A DNA stretch of 64,000 nt from Balneolia bacterium (GTDB lineage Bacteria > Bacteroidota > Rhodothermia > Balneolales > Cyclonatronaceae). Below, piece after piece: positions 29,133-38,156 of the stretch (position 1 is the first letter of the stretch; each line of letters begins with the position of its first letter). Under the pieces are notes generated by a model that was given only the letters and a program-made list of their open reading frames with translations, was not told where the DNA came from and did no database searches. The translations under genes were made by a program, and so were the position numbers. The DNA is taken from positions 1-64,000 of the forward strand of contig JAIUMA010000004.1 in assembly GCA_022565795.1 (NCBI GenBank), given 5' to 3'.

Positions 29133-29903
29133 TTGAAAACACATTTACTGCTTGATATGGACGGCGTAGTCCTGCACGACAATCACCTCATTCCCGGTGC
29201 AGACGCCTTCCTGAAGAAAATCATCAAAAAGGGAATTGACTTCAGATTCATCACCAATTACCCGTCCCAAACGCAGGTAGACCTTCACAACCGCCTGAGC
29301 TCTGCCGGGGTGGATATTCCGGAGGAGAAGTTTTTCAACTCGGCAATGGCTACGGCCGCATTTCTGTCGAAGCAAAGCGGGCGCAAAGCCTATGTAATTG
29401 GTGAAGGCGCCCTCACGCACGAACTTTATAAAATCGGATTCTCGATAACCGACATCGATCCCGACTTCGTGATTGTGGGCGAAACCCGCTCCTACAACTG
29501 GGATATGATTCGCAAAGCTTCCTCTTTTGTGAAAGACGGCGCACGCTTCATTGCCACCAACCCCGATGTTGCCGGTCCGGGCGGTTCACCCGCCTGCGGC
29601 GCTATGTGTGCCCCGATTGAGCGCATCAGCGGTAAGAAGCCGTTTTATATTGGAAAGCCGAATGCCTTTATGCTTCGCGCGGCTCTGGACAGCATGCAGG
29701 CGCACAGCGAAAACGCACTCATCATTGGTGATAACATGCAGACCGATGTATTGGCTGGTGTTCAGGCCGGTGTACAAACGGTGCTTGTGCTAAGCGGCTA
29801 CAGCAAAATGGAAGACCTCGACATGTTTCCGTTCAGACCAAACTTCATTTATGACAACCTCGGGAAAGTCAATCTTGCTGAAATTGGCTTCAATAACGGT
29901 TAA
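29133..29903 (+). CDS. HAD-superfamily phosphatase, NagD-like, TTG start
   Basis: A 256-residue HAD hydrolase. I start it at TTG 29133 because GAGGAG at 29121-29126 sits six bases upstream; the frame is open back to 29001 within the HMG-CoA reductase gene. The nucleophile motif is LLLDMDGVVLHDN near the N-terminus. FITNYPSQTQVDL is motif II, KPNAFML carries the motif III Lys, and LIIGDNMQTDVLAGVQAG is motif IV. The cap is of the C2 type as in NagD/PNPase-like enzymes. These remove phosphate from small sugar or nucleotide phosphates; the substrate is unknown. It is downstream of HMG-CoA reductase with 55 bases between and is likely cotranscribed. Confidence 0.88.
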   Translation: MKTHLLLDMDGVVLHDNHLIPGADAFLKKIIKKGIDFRFITNYPSQTQVDLHNRLSSAGVDIPEEKFFNSAMATAAFLSKQSGRKAYVIGEGALTHELYKIGFSITDIDPDFVIVGETRSYNWDMIRKASSFVKDGARFIATNPDVAGPGGSPACGAMCAPIERISGKKPFYIGKPNAFMLRAALDSMQAHSENALIIGDNMQTDVLAGVQAGVQTVLVLSGYSKMEDLDMFPFRPNFIYDNLGKVNLAEIGFNNG

Positions 29904-29942
29904 ATTGATTTAGTCCTTCATCACCAATCAATTTATTTGCTT

Positions 29943-31478
29943 ATGAAAAGCCCGATATCAACATCAGGATCCATCACACTTTACGTTCTTCTGATTTTTA
30001 TGCTGATTGCGCTCCCTGCCTGCGAGTCGCCCGAGGAGCCGGAACTATCTGATCCGCCTGCTTTACTTGTTCCTGCATCGGTAGATGAGGACGGAAACGG
30101 AGTCTTTCATCAAAACAGAGTGTATGCAGAAGACTACAGCAACGCGATGCACGCCGTGTCTATCGTTGCAGGTCTTTCCCGAAGCTCGGAAATGGGCAGC
30201 GAAAATTACCGTCCGGAACTGCCCGAAGGTATGGGAGAACGTGCGCAGCAGTGGCTGGATTTGCTTAGCGCAACCGACTCATTTTTCAACCGCTCCGGTC
30301 TGATTATTCCATGGTTTGAGCAGAGCGGTGATCAGTATGCATCGGGTGGAAGTCCCGATTTATCGGTTTACCCGCATTTGGTCTATGCGTACCACCTGCA
30401 TCATCGAAGCGGCCGCTTCACCGATTTTGAAGGGATGTACGACGCGCTTAATATCGCACCTACAAACTACATCGTCTCACCGGGGCGCTATCTGCTCGAC
30501 AACCATTACGAAAGCGGCTTCTTTTTCCATCACGACGGAACTATCGAGCACGAAAGCATGAGCTACGGGCTGGGCGGAATTCACGGGCATGTGTATGCCT
30601 GGGTTGTCTGGGCCAAGCCTGAAGGCGCTGACAACATGGGTCTGATCGATGAGGAGCGCCTGATTGCCTGGATGGGGTACAGCAAAGAGGAAATTGCGGA
30701 CATTGCGCTCGAAACGGCACAGGTCCTCAACGAAGCCTGGGACGATGACGCGGGTATTTACGACTTCTCCACCACAGACAGCTGGAGCACCGGTACCATG
30801 CCGTCATCGACTATTCTGTCGATGGTGAATGAAACCGACGGCAAAACATGGAGCCTCGACGCCATTGGCGCCATGATTCGCGGACACAAAGCCCTCTACG
30901 ACGCCCTCTATATGTTTGGTGATGATGAAGAGTCAGCCGAAGCCGCACAGCAGCTTTTTGAAAGATCGGTAGTGATGTTCGAAAGCGTGATGCCGCTCGC
31001 GCGTGAATGGGGACTCCCGGATCAAATTACCTTCGGGAGCAACGGCGCTTCTGCCGCTACTGATGAGGTTGATGTCTACAATACCTTTCAGTTTTTAAAT
31101 CATCTTGGCGGCGGATACGGTTGGGACCGCGAGCGTGAAGGCATGGCGGCCTTTATAGGTGAACAACGACCCGATATTGCAGAGAAGATTGGAGAGCTCA
31201 GCGATATGCTGCTAAAGGGCGCGCTGGAGCATATGATGCAGAACGACCGCCTTGCCTCAAAACTCAGCTACGAAGATGGAAACATCACCGATGAAACCAC
31301 CACCGTCTCAGCCGCAGGAATGTTCGTAACCGCAGCCGGCAATATGTACCGCAAAGGTGAAGCCTTCGATCGCGCATCAGACTGGCCGGGTCTGGATGAA
31401 GACCTCGTAGAGCGCAGCCGAAACCTTTACGACGCCATGATGAGCCACCACGATCTGATTCTGGGAGCTATAAAATAA
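29943..31478 (+). CDS. Lipoprotein of unknown function, helical
   Basis: A 511-residue lipoprotein; ATG 29943 is preferred over a TTG two codons earlier. The signal ends in the lipobox ALPAC (Cys about 27) followed by acidic residues. The mature protein is rich in alternating helices with aromatic and His/Asp-bearing turns (IPWFEQSGDQYASGG, GFFFHHDGTIEHES, GIYDFSTTDSWSTGTMPSS, GLPDQITFGSNG), a pattern reminiscent of alpha/alpha-barrel proteins, but I do not recognise a family. It may be a surface or periplasmic binding or enzymatic protein. No operon partner is evident; 610 bases of noncoding DNA follow. Confidence 0.75.
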   Translation: MKSPISTSGSITLYVLLIFMLIALPACESPEEPELSDPPALLVPASVDEDGNGVFHQNRVYAEDYSNAMHAVSIVAGLSRSSEMGSENYRPELPEGMGERAQQWLDLLSATDSFFNRSGLIIPWFEQSGDQYASGGSPDLSVYPHLVYAYHLHHRSGRFTDFEGMYDALNIAPTNYIVSPGRYLLDNHYESGFFFHHDGTIEHESMSYGLGGIHGHVYAWVVWAKPEGADNMGLIDEERLIAWMGYSKEEIADIALETAQVLNEAWDDDAGIYDFSTTDSWSTGTMPSSTILSMVNETDGKTWSLDAIGAMIRGHKALYDALYMFGDDEESAEAAQQLFERSVVMFESVMPLAREWGLPDQITFGSNGASAATDEVDVYNTFQFLNHLGGGYGWDREREGMAAFIGEQRPDIAEKIGELSDMLLKGALEHMMQNDRLASKLSYEDGNITDETTTVSAAGMFVTAAGNMYRKGEAFDRASDWPGLDEDLVERSRNLYDAMMSHHDLILGAIK

Positions 31479-32088
31479 TGGTGAATAAAGAACCACTGTT
31501 GTCCGGGGAATATGCTCCAAGCTTTGATTTGTTTTTCAAAGATCCCGCATGGGGTCCAATATGATTAGCCCCGGGTGACTGGACCAAGCGGTAGCGCGGG
31601 AAAGGAACCCGGGGTGAGAAGTGCCTCAAGTTAGACCTGAGTATCAGTAATTGAAAAAAGCTTTGAAGGTGTCGAGGGTCGGTTTAGGATATGTTCCGAA
31701 GCCGAATGAATGGCCCTTGTACCAGATAAGAAGCGTGTTTTTGGGATTATATCTGATTGTTGGCCCTCTGGAAATGCTGATACCTTATCAGCTTAGTGCT
31801 TCGGGCCTTTTTGTTAGATGACTTCTTACCCCGGGTATATTGTAACCGCTTCCGCCGGCGGGCGGACTAAAGTCGCTACATACAATCCACCATTTAAAAC
31901 CGGAAGCGCAACGACCCTTGCTATTTTTCCCAGGCCGGAATTTTCCAGGGTATTTTTATCCTTTCGTGGTTTTTTAGTGTTTTACTTTTTAGTGTTTCTC
32001 CTCAATGGCAGTATAGTTTACCCGGACACCAATAATTCAAAATTGTGAGCGGGCATGATGCCAAATCCGGCATCTGAACCCATTTCGC
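31479..32088. other. Gene-free stretch with structured sequence
   Basis: No credible coding sequence. It contains an 8-base perfect inverted repeat, CCCCGGGT (31569-31576) and ACCCGGGG (31607-31614), around a 30-base loop; a second folded segment ending in T5 (31762-31812); GC-rich palindromic words near 31852; and TTTTTAGTGTTTCT at 31986-31999. A 76-codon frame at 31818-32048 crosses these words and is not credible. Confidence 0.65.
31762..31812 (+). terminator. Terminator-like branched hairpin
   Basis: An outer GGCCC (31762-31766)/GGGCC (31803-31807) stem encloses a GCTGAT (31776-31781)/ATCAGC (31787-31792) hairpin and is followed by TTTTT at 31808-31812. It reads on the plus strand, 284 bases beyond the lipoprotein stop, so it may instead end a short noncoding RNA. 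Confidence 0.5.
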
Positions 32089-34251
32089 TCACTTAACCAG
32101 CACCATTTTGCGGTTGAGGACTTTTTCGCTGGTGCGCAGCTGATAGATATAGACGCCCGAGGAGAGGCCCGAACCGTCGAATGCTACCTGATGGCGACCG
32201 CCCTGCTGGAGTCCGTTATACAGCGTGGCCACGCGCTGCCCCGTCACGTTGTAGACGTTTATGCTGATTTCCGCCGGCTCGCTCAATTCGTAGGCGATTT
32301 GAGTCACCGGATTAAACGGATTCGGGTAGTTTTGCGAGAGCGTGATTGACTGAGGCAAATCGTTGACTTCACCATTATCGATATTGACCACTGTTCCGGT
32401 TGTGAAGCTGTTGGTTACCGACCACAAACCTTCTGTGCCGGTCGATGTTACAGCACGCACTCTCCAGTAGAATGTGCTTTCGGTATCAAAACCGTGGCGC
32501 AGCAGGGTGGTTTCAGTGAGTCCGGGCAGGTTCAGGAAGATGCTGGAAAAATCTTCTTCACGGCTTAGCTGGAAATGATAGGTCGCCGCCGACGAAACCG
32601 GCTCCCATTCGAACTCCACGCTTGAGACTAAATCTTCAGCCTCATTTTCCGGAAACATGAGGCCGGGACGAACCGGCGGCGGATCTTCGGTAAGGGCGCG
32701 GAATGCATTCACACGTCCGGAGCCTAGTCTCCCCGCTATGGGAAAGTTAAAATAGTCGATATCATCGGCGGAGCTGAGCAGTCGGGCCACCAGCTCATCG
32801 TTTGTGATTCCCGGAAAGTGTGATGCTATCAGAGACGCAACGCCCGCCACGTGTGGAGAAGCCATCGAAGTCCCCTGCTTAAAGCTGTATGCATCGAAGT
32901 TTGAGCTTAAGTCGGTGCTGTACACACCACCGTAAGGATCGCCTGTTAACAGCTGACCGCCGGGAGCTGAAATATCCACGCGAATACCATAGTTGGAGTA
33001 CGGAGCTTTCTCATCGTTATAGTTTGTTGCTGCCACTGAAATTACAGGCTCGTACGCAGCCGGATAGTAGAACACCTGATCCGGAAAATTTCCGGCCGAG
33101 GAGATAAACACGCCGCCTGCAACCGGACCCTCAACGTTTCCGTGCTGATCGTAGCCGGCAAACTCTATAAAGTAGTCAATGGCCGTTTGAACAATTTCAG
33201 GGAAAACGCCACCCTGCCGATAACCCCAGCTGTTGTTGGAAATTACGGCTCCGTTGTCGGCTCCGTAGACAATTGCCATGGCGGTACGGTCGGATCCTGC
33301 ACCGATGTTTTCGTTGGTATTATTGGGGTTGGGCTCAAAAATACGGCTGATCATCAAGCGGGCTCCGCCGCCCTGTGCATCGCCACCTGCGATTCCTGCC
33401 ACCCCAATTCCGTTTCCGTTGCGCGCGGCTATGGTTCCGGCCACATGCGTTCCATGCCCGCTGTGATCCATGATACTGCTGTTGTTCGATACCCAGTTCC
33501 ATCCGTGGATATCATTTCCGGTTACCGATGAGCCCGGAGCCGGGTTTACCCAAAGCATATCTTCAAGATCCGGGTGTTCGAAATCGATTCCGGAGTCTAT
33601 CACCTGAACAATGACATCGGGAGAACCTGTGGTAATTTGCCATGCGCTTATGAGGTCGATATCGGCACCGGGCATACCACCGGCGCTGCCGTCGTTGGAG
33701 TAGTGCCACTGATATTGGAAACCAGCGTCCATTTGTCCGGCCATGGGGGCGGCGTTTCCTTCATCCCAGATGGATCCGGTGTACTCGTGGGAAACTGCGA
33801 TATAGTCCGGCTCGGCTATTTCGATTTCGGGAAGGCGCTTCAGCTCGGTGGCCATTCCGAGTACATCCGTTTGTTCCGGCATTCGAATCGTAAACCAGCG
33901 GTCGAGTCCGGCCTGACGATGACGCTCCCGAAAGCGCTCCGGAGCCGTAAATACGGGTTCCAGTCTGACAGCATCCATATTTACTAGAACGGCGTCCAGA
34001 CGTTCAGCGCCGGTCAGTACAGCGCTACCCTCTCCGGCACTTCGCTGAGCCACGGACTGTCGCGCCATTTCTGCTGTTTCACGATCCAGCTTGATGTGCA
34101 TCACCCCGGGATTTACATCAGACTGCCGGGCAAAAGCGTCGGCTGTCAGCCAGATGGTGCCCGAAATGAGGATCAGGAATAAAGAAATAGCACGAAAAAA
34201 ATGGAAAGACTGGTTGGGCAGATTAGTCGGCATGGTATTGAGATTCAGCAT
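32089..34251 (-). CDS. Secreted S8 subtilisin-like protease with C-terminal sorting domain
   Basis: A 720-residue secreted protease. An N-terminal signal peptide (hydrophobic segment about 20-36) is followed by a propeptide-like part (about 45-150). The peptidase S8 domain has Asp in VIDSGIDFEHPDL, His in SGHGTHVAGT and Ser in GTSMASPHVAGV. A fibronectin-like module follows (about 525-620, with STFYWRVRAVTSTGTEGLWS). The final 80 residues include SQNYPNPFNPVTQI and end in KMVLVK, the type A sorting domain of type IX secretion cargo. It should be exported through that system and anchored or released outside. The gene is monocistronic. Confidence 0.93.
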   Translation of the reverse strand: MLNLNTMPTNLPNQSFHFFRAISLFLILISGTIWLTADAFARQSDVNPGVMHIKLDRETAEMARQSVAQRSAGEGSAVLTGAERLDAVLVNMDAVRLEPVFTAPERFRERHRQAGLDRWFTIRMPEQTDVLGMATELKRLPEIEIAEPDYIAVSHEYTGSIWDEGNAAPMAGQMDAGFQYQWHYSNDGSAGGMPGADIDLISAWQITTGSPDVIVQVIDSGIDFEHPDLEDMLWVNPAPGSSVTGNDIHGWNWVSNNSSIMDHSGHGTHVAGTIAARNGNGIGVAGIAGGDAQGGGARLMISRIFEPNPNNTNENIGAGSDRTAMAIVYGADNGAVISNNSWGYRQGGVFPEIVQTAIDYFIEFAGYDQHGNVEGPVAGGVFISSAGNFPDQVFYYPAAYEPVISVAATNYNDEKAPYSNYGIRVDISAPGGQLLTGDPYGGVYSTDLSSNFDAYSFKQGTSMASPHVAGVASLIASHFPGITNDELVARLLSSADDIDYFNFPIAGRLGSGRVNAFRALTEDPPPVRPGLMFPENEAEDLVSSVEFEWEPVSSAATYHFQLSREEDFSSIFLNLPGLTETTLLRHGFDTESTFYWRVRAVTSTGTEGLWSVTNSFTTGTVVNIDNGEVNDLPQSITLSQNYPNPFNPVTQIAYELSEPAEISINVYNVTGQRVATLYNGLQQGGRHQVAFDGSGLSSGVYIYQLRTSEKVLNRKMVLVK

Positions 34252-34538
34252 ATTGCGGAAAGGTGTTACTAATTATTGATGTTGCGAAAGACAGGCAGAT
34301 ATTACCACGACACCGGAATGGAAAGATGTGACCAGTCCTGAGTTACGTTAAACTTTCAATTTAGCTATAAATACGTAATCAAAGTATAGCCGGATTTAAT
34401 AACGCCAAAGTGCACTCATTCCGTCCTAACCTAAAATAAAACTTGAAAAGTGCGTGATATTTTCAGTAATTCACAAGCTTGTAACGCACTTCCTTAAAAT
34501 CGTGCCACGTAACTTCCAAACATCCTCAATGTTTTACC

Positions 34539-36134
34539 ATGAGTAAACAAACCGACGAACTTGAAAATGAAGCGCCCCAGTCGAGTGGCAGCAATTCTAT
34601 TTTCGATAAGTTCCTGAACGTCATCGAAAAACTCGGGAACAAGCTGCCGGATCCGGCAATGTTGTTTTTCTTTCTGCTCGTTATTGTATGGGTGCTTTCG
34701 GCCATACTTTCACCTTTCGACTTTGGCGAAACACATCCGCTCACCGGAGCAGACCTTAACGTAAATAACCTGCTCACCGGGGAAAGTCTGGCCGGGTTCC
34801 TGGCCAGCATGGTAAGTACTTTTGTACTTTTTGCCCCGCTCGGGATTGTGCTTGTGGCTATGCTTGGTGTAGGTGTGGCTGAGCACTCCGGCTGGATTGA
34901 TGCCGGCCTGAAAAAACTGCTCGGCTCAACTCCGGCTTCCTTCCTAACGCCTATGCTCATTCTGATTGCAATTGTGAGTCATACCGCGGCCGATGCGGGC
35001 TATGTGCTGGTAATTCCGCTCGGGGGCGTAATCTTCTACGCGGCCGGTCGACATCCGCTGGCCGGTATTGCGGCCGCCTTTGCCGGGGTTAGTGGTGGCT
35101 TTTCAGCCAACTTTATTCCTTCGGCTATCGATCCGCTGCTGATGAGCTTCACCCTCGAGGCCGCACGGATTTACGATCCTACCATTGAGCTGAACCCGCT
35201 TAATAACATCTATTTCACCGCCGCATCCTGCCTTCTGATTGTTGGTATAGGCTGGTATATAACCGATAAAATCGTAGAGCCGCGTCTGCAGGGTATTAAG
35301 GTAGACGGAGACGAGGATCAGATGCCTAAAATGGAGACCGTTACCCCTCGCGAAAGCAAGGCGTTCTGGCTCGGTTTTGGCGCCATGGTCCTTGGTCTGG
35401 TTGGCCTGTTTGCATGGGCATGGCCGGATGGTTCTGCACTTCGTGATCCGAACTGGGATAACCCTGAAGTGAGCTCTCTCTTCTCTTTTCAGGCACCGTT
35501 GATGCAGGCTATTGTACCGCTCATTTTTATTCTGCTTCTGATTCCCGGCGTGGTTTATGGCTTTGCCTCCGGCAGATATAAGAGCTCCAAAGATATGATC
35601 AATAACATGACCAAGTCGATGGAGAGCATGGGTTATTATATTGTGATGGCGTTTTTCTGCGCACTTTTCATCGATGCGTTTGGCGACTCCAATATCGGTC
35701 TCCTGATTGCCATCAAAGGTGCTAACTTCCTTCAGGCGCTCGATATGCCTGCTCAAATGACGATTGTGGGAATCATATTCCTCAGCGCGTTTGTGAACCT
35801 TCTGGTTGGATCAGCTTCCGCAAAATGGGCGCTTATTGCTCCGATTTTCGTGCCTATGCTTATGCAGCTCGGCATCTCGCCTGACCTTACACAGGCTGCC
35901 TACCGCGTAGGTGATTCGGTATCGAACATCATCACCCCGCTGCTTCCGTACTTCCCGCTTGTGGTTGTATTCTGTCAGCGCTATGTGAAGAACACCGGTA
36001 TCGGAACCCTGATCTCGATGATGCTCCCGTACTCCATCATCTTTCTGGTTACGTGGACCATCTTCCTGCTGGCCTACTGGACGCTTGGTATACCGCTGAG
36101 CTTCGAAGCCAACTACATTTACCCTGCTCCTTAA
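34539..36134 (+). CDS. AbgT-family transporter
   Basis: A 531-residue integral membrane protein of the AbgT family (about 11 helices). Typical stretches include IEKLGNKLPDPAMLFFFLLVIV near the N-terminus, GVAEHSGWIDA, HTAADAGYVLVIPLGGVIF, GVSGGFSANF and GSASAKWALIAPIFVPM. Members take up p-aminobenzoyl-glutamate or related dipeptide-like compounds, or export sulfonamides, using an ion gradient. Start ATG 34539. A strong terminator follows at 36154. The adjacent same-strand amidase starts 190 bases downstream beyond the terminator, so the two may be functionally related but not obligatorily cotranscribed. Confidence 0.92.
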   Translation: MSKQTDELENEAPQSSGSNSIFDKFLNVIEKLGNKLPDPAMLFFFLLVIVWVLSAILSPFDFGETHPLTGADLNVNNLLTGESLAGFLASMVSTFVLFAPLGIVLVAMLGVGVAEHSGWIDAGLKKLLGSTPASFLTPMLILIAIVSHTAADAGYVLVIPLGGVIFYAAGRHPLAGIAAAFAGVSGGFSANFIPSAIDPLLMSFTLEAARIYDPTIELNPLNNIYFTAASCLLIVGIGWYITDKIVEPRLQGIKVDGDEDQMPKMETVTPRESKAFWLGFGAMVLGLVGLFAWAWPDGSALRDPNWDNPEVSSLFSFQAPLMQAIVPLIFILLLIPGVVYGFASGRYKSSKDMINNMTKSMESMGYYIVMAFFCALFIDAFGDSNIGLLIAIKGANFLQALDMPAQMTIVGIIFLSAFVNLLVGSASAKWALIAPIFVPMLMQLGISPDLTQAAYRVGDSVSNIITPLLPYFPLVVVFCQRYVKNTGIGTLISMMLPYSIIFLVTWTIFLLAYWTLGIPLSFEANYIYPAP

Positions 36135-36153
36135 TCCGGTCGGGAAACCATTT

Positions 36154-36188
36154 AAAAAGCGCCTCTGCCATGCAGGGGCGCTTTTTTT
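36154..36188 (+). terminator. Rho-independent terminator after abgT-family gene
   Basis: AAAAGCGCC-T-CTGC and GCAG-G-GGCGCTTTT pair around a CAT loop and run into a T stretch ending at 36188, 20 bases after the stop at 36134. Confidence 0.92.
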
Positions 36189-36323
36189 GGGCAAGGAGAA
36201 TATTTTCTGAAGCCTCTTTCAGCCGATTCACCCATCGGGTTAATTCCCGCGAATATTTTTCTATTTTGATGTGTTCACTTCATCTGAACCATCACCCAAC
36301 CTGCACTTAGCACACCAGATCTC

Positions 36324-37988
36324 ATGAAGCAGAAATTAGCATTCGCTCTCGGCGGATTAATCGCCGGACTTCTCATAATGGCCGTAATCCGGATCAGCGA
36401 TGATCATCCGATCCAAACAAGCGTGATAGCCGAAGCTGAAAAGCTATTTGGGCTCAATTTTACCCAGGCCCACCGCGACTCTATGATAGACGGGCTGCGA
36501 TCAAACCTTGAGGCCTATGAGACATTGCATCAGAAACAGATTGGTAACGAGGTCTGGCCAGCCGTGCAGTTCAACCCGATCCCGCAGGGCTATATTGTAG
36601 AAACCGAGCAGTTCGAGCGCAACTGGCGCCTTCCGAACAATGTGGAGCTGCCCGAAGACCGAAGTGAACTGGCCTACTATTCCGTAGCAGAGCTGGGCTG
36701 GCTCATCCGCGAGCAGAAGATTACATCTGTAGAGCTCACGGAGCTGTTTCTGGATCGCATACGTCAGTACGACGAGCAGCTTGAGGTTGTCATCACCTTA
36801 ACTGAAGATCTGGCGATGGAACAGGCCCGCGCGGCCGACGCGCTAACAGCCGATGGCATCTGGCTTGGGCCGCTTCACGGGATTCCGTACGGATCCAAAG
36901 ACCTTCTTGCTCTTGCGGGCTACCCGACCACATGGGGCGCCACGCCTTTCCGCGATCAGGTAATTGATCAAACCGCCACTGTGCTTCTCAAGCTGGAGGA
37001 AGCCGGAGCGGTGCATCTGGCCAAGCTCTCACTGGGGGCGCTGGCCTGGGGTGACGTCTGGTTCGACGGTTTCAGCCGTTCGCCATGGAACACCGATCTT
37101 GGAGCAAGCGGATCAAGCGCAGGATCGGCCTCCGCTACGGCAGCCGGTTTGGTTCCGTTTGCGATTGGCTCCGAAACGCTGGGCTCTATTGTTTCTCCGG
37201 CTACAAGAAATGGCGTAACGGGGCTGCGGCCTACCTACGGACGCGTAAGCCGACATGGCGCTATGGCGTTAAGCTGGAGCATGGATAAGATTGGCCCGCT
37301 TACCCGCACGGCCGAAGATGCAGCCATCGTGTTCTCCGTTATCGAAGGTCCGGACGGGTTGGATCCGTCGGTATATGATCTACCCTTCAATTATGATGCT
37401 GATTTCGATTTCCGGAATCTTCGCATTGGCTACGTGGCCTCCGCTTTTGATGCCAGCTATCCCAACCGGGAAAACGACCAGGAAACGCTCCGGGTGCTGC
37501 GCCGGCTGGGCGCCAATCTTGTGCCGATTGAGCTGCCCGAAATCGACTTCAACGCTATGGATCTGATTCTAAGCGTGGAAGCCGCGGCCGCATTCGACGA
37601 GCTCACCCGCAGCGGACGCGACGCAGAGCTGATTCGCCAGATGAAGCAGGCCTGGCCCAACGTATTCCGGACCGCACGATTTGTTCCGGCAGTGGAATAC
37701 ATTCAGGCGAACCGCGCGCGCACTATCCTCATGGAGGAGATGCTCGAGGCAATAAGCGATGTCGATGTCTATATCTCCCCTTCATTCGTCGGAGGCAATT
37801 TGCTCATCACCAACCTGACGGGCCATCCGAGCGTGGTTGTTCCAAACGGGTTCAGCTCTACCGGCATGCCAACCAGCATCACCTTTAACGGTCATCTGTT
37901 TGAGGAGGGACTGGTGCTATCACTGGCCAGAGCCTACCAGATGCAAACAGACTTCCACCGCCAGAAACCTGCCGGATTTGTGAACTAA
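36324..37988 (+). CDS. Amidase-signature family hydrolase, membrane-anchored
   Basis: A 554-residue amidase. A single hydrophobic segment at about residues 4-24 (LAFALGGLIAGLLIMAVI) is a signal anchor, so the enzyme should act outside the cytoplasm. The amidase signature domain (about 115-545) has the Ser-cisSer-Lys triad: Lys in GIPYGSKDLLA, the cis-Ser in GASGSSAGSASA and the nucleophile Ser in GSETLGSIVSPATRNG. Members hydrolyse amides, peptides or aryl-amides. It follows the AbgT-type transporter, suggesting it might process an amide-linked compound, but the substrate is not shown. The hairpin-like repeat element at 38014 follows. Confidence 0.9.
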   Translation: MKQKLAFALGGLIAGLLIMAVIRISDDHPIQTSVIAEAEKLFGLNFTQAHRDSMIDGLRSNLEAYETLHQKQIGNEVWPAVQFNPIPQGYIVETEQFERNWRLPNNVELPEDRSELAYYSVAELGWLIREQKITSVELTELFLDRIRQYDEQLEVVITLTEDLAMEQARAADALTADGIWLGPLHGIPYGSKDLLALAGYPTTWGATPFRDQVIDQTATVLLKLEEAGAVHLAKLSLGALAWGDVWFDGFSRSPWNTDLGASGSSAGSASATAAGLVPFAIGSETLGSIVSPATRNGVTGLRPTYGRVSRHGAMALSWSMDKIGPLTRTAEDAAIVFSVIEGPDGLDPSVYDLPFNYDADFDFRNLRIGYVASAFDASYPNRENDQETLRVLRRLGANLVPIELPEIDFNAMDLILSVEAAAAFDELTRSGRDAELIRQMKQAWPNVFRTARFVPAVEYIQANRARTILMEEMLEAISDVDVYISPSFVGGNLLITNLTGHPSVVVPNGFSSTGMPTSITFNGHLFEEGLVLSLARAYQMQTDFHRQKPAGFVN

Positions 37989-38013
37989 GGGCGGGTTCCG
38001 AGGCAGTTGAGGG

Positions 38014-38098
38014 CTGTTTAGGCCGGGTCGTGTTTGCGACCTGCGCAGCTTGGCTACGCCGTCGCTGTGGCAGACAGACTTGCCGGCCGAATAAACAG
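38014..38098. repeat. REP-like long imperfect palindrome
   Basis: CTGTTTA-GGCCGG (38014-38026) pairs with CCGGCC-gaa-TAAACAG (38083-38098). Inside is a GGTCG/CGACC hairpin and the word GGCAGACAG. The word recurs at 1-120 and, with one change, near 17383. It sits between two convergent genes (amidase and phosphatase) and may also act as a bidirectional terminator. Confidence 0.6.
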
Positions 38099-38156
38099 GT
38101 TTGGGGATTAATCAAAACCGAAACTTTTCCCACATATCAGACTTTTATGAGACCTG

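Noticed and set aside
31560-31815. Remnant of an IS110-like element with its guide RNA
   Set aside because: The folded segment prompted the idea, but no transposase fragment or element end is visible.
31818-32048. 76-codon plus-strand frame
   Set aside because: It contains the dispersed word TTTTTAGTGTTTCT and palindromic GC words, and lacks a credible start.
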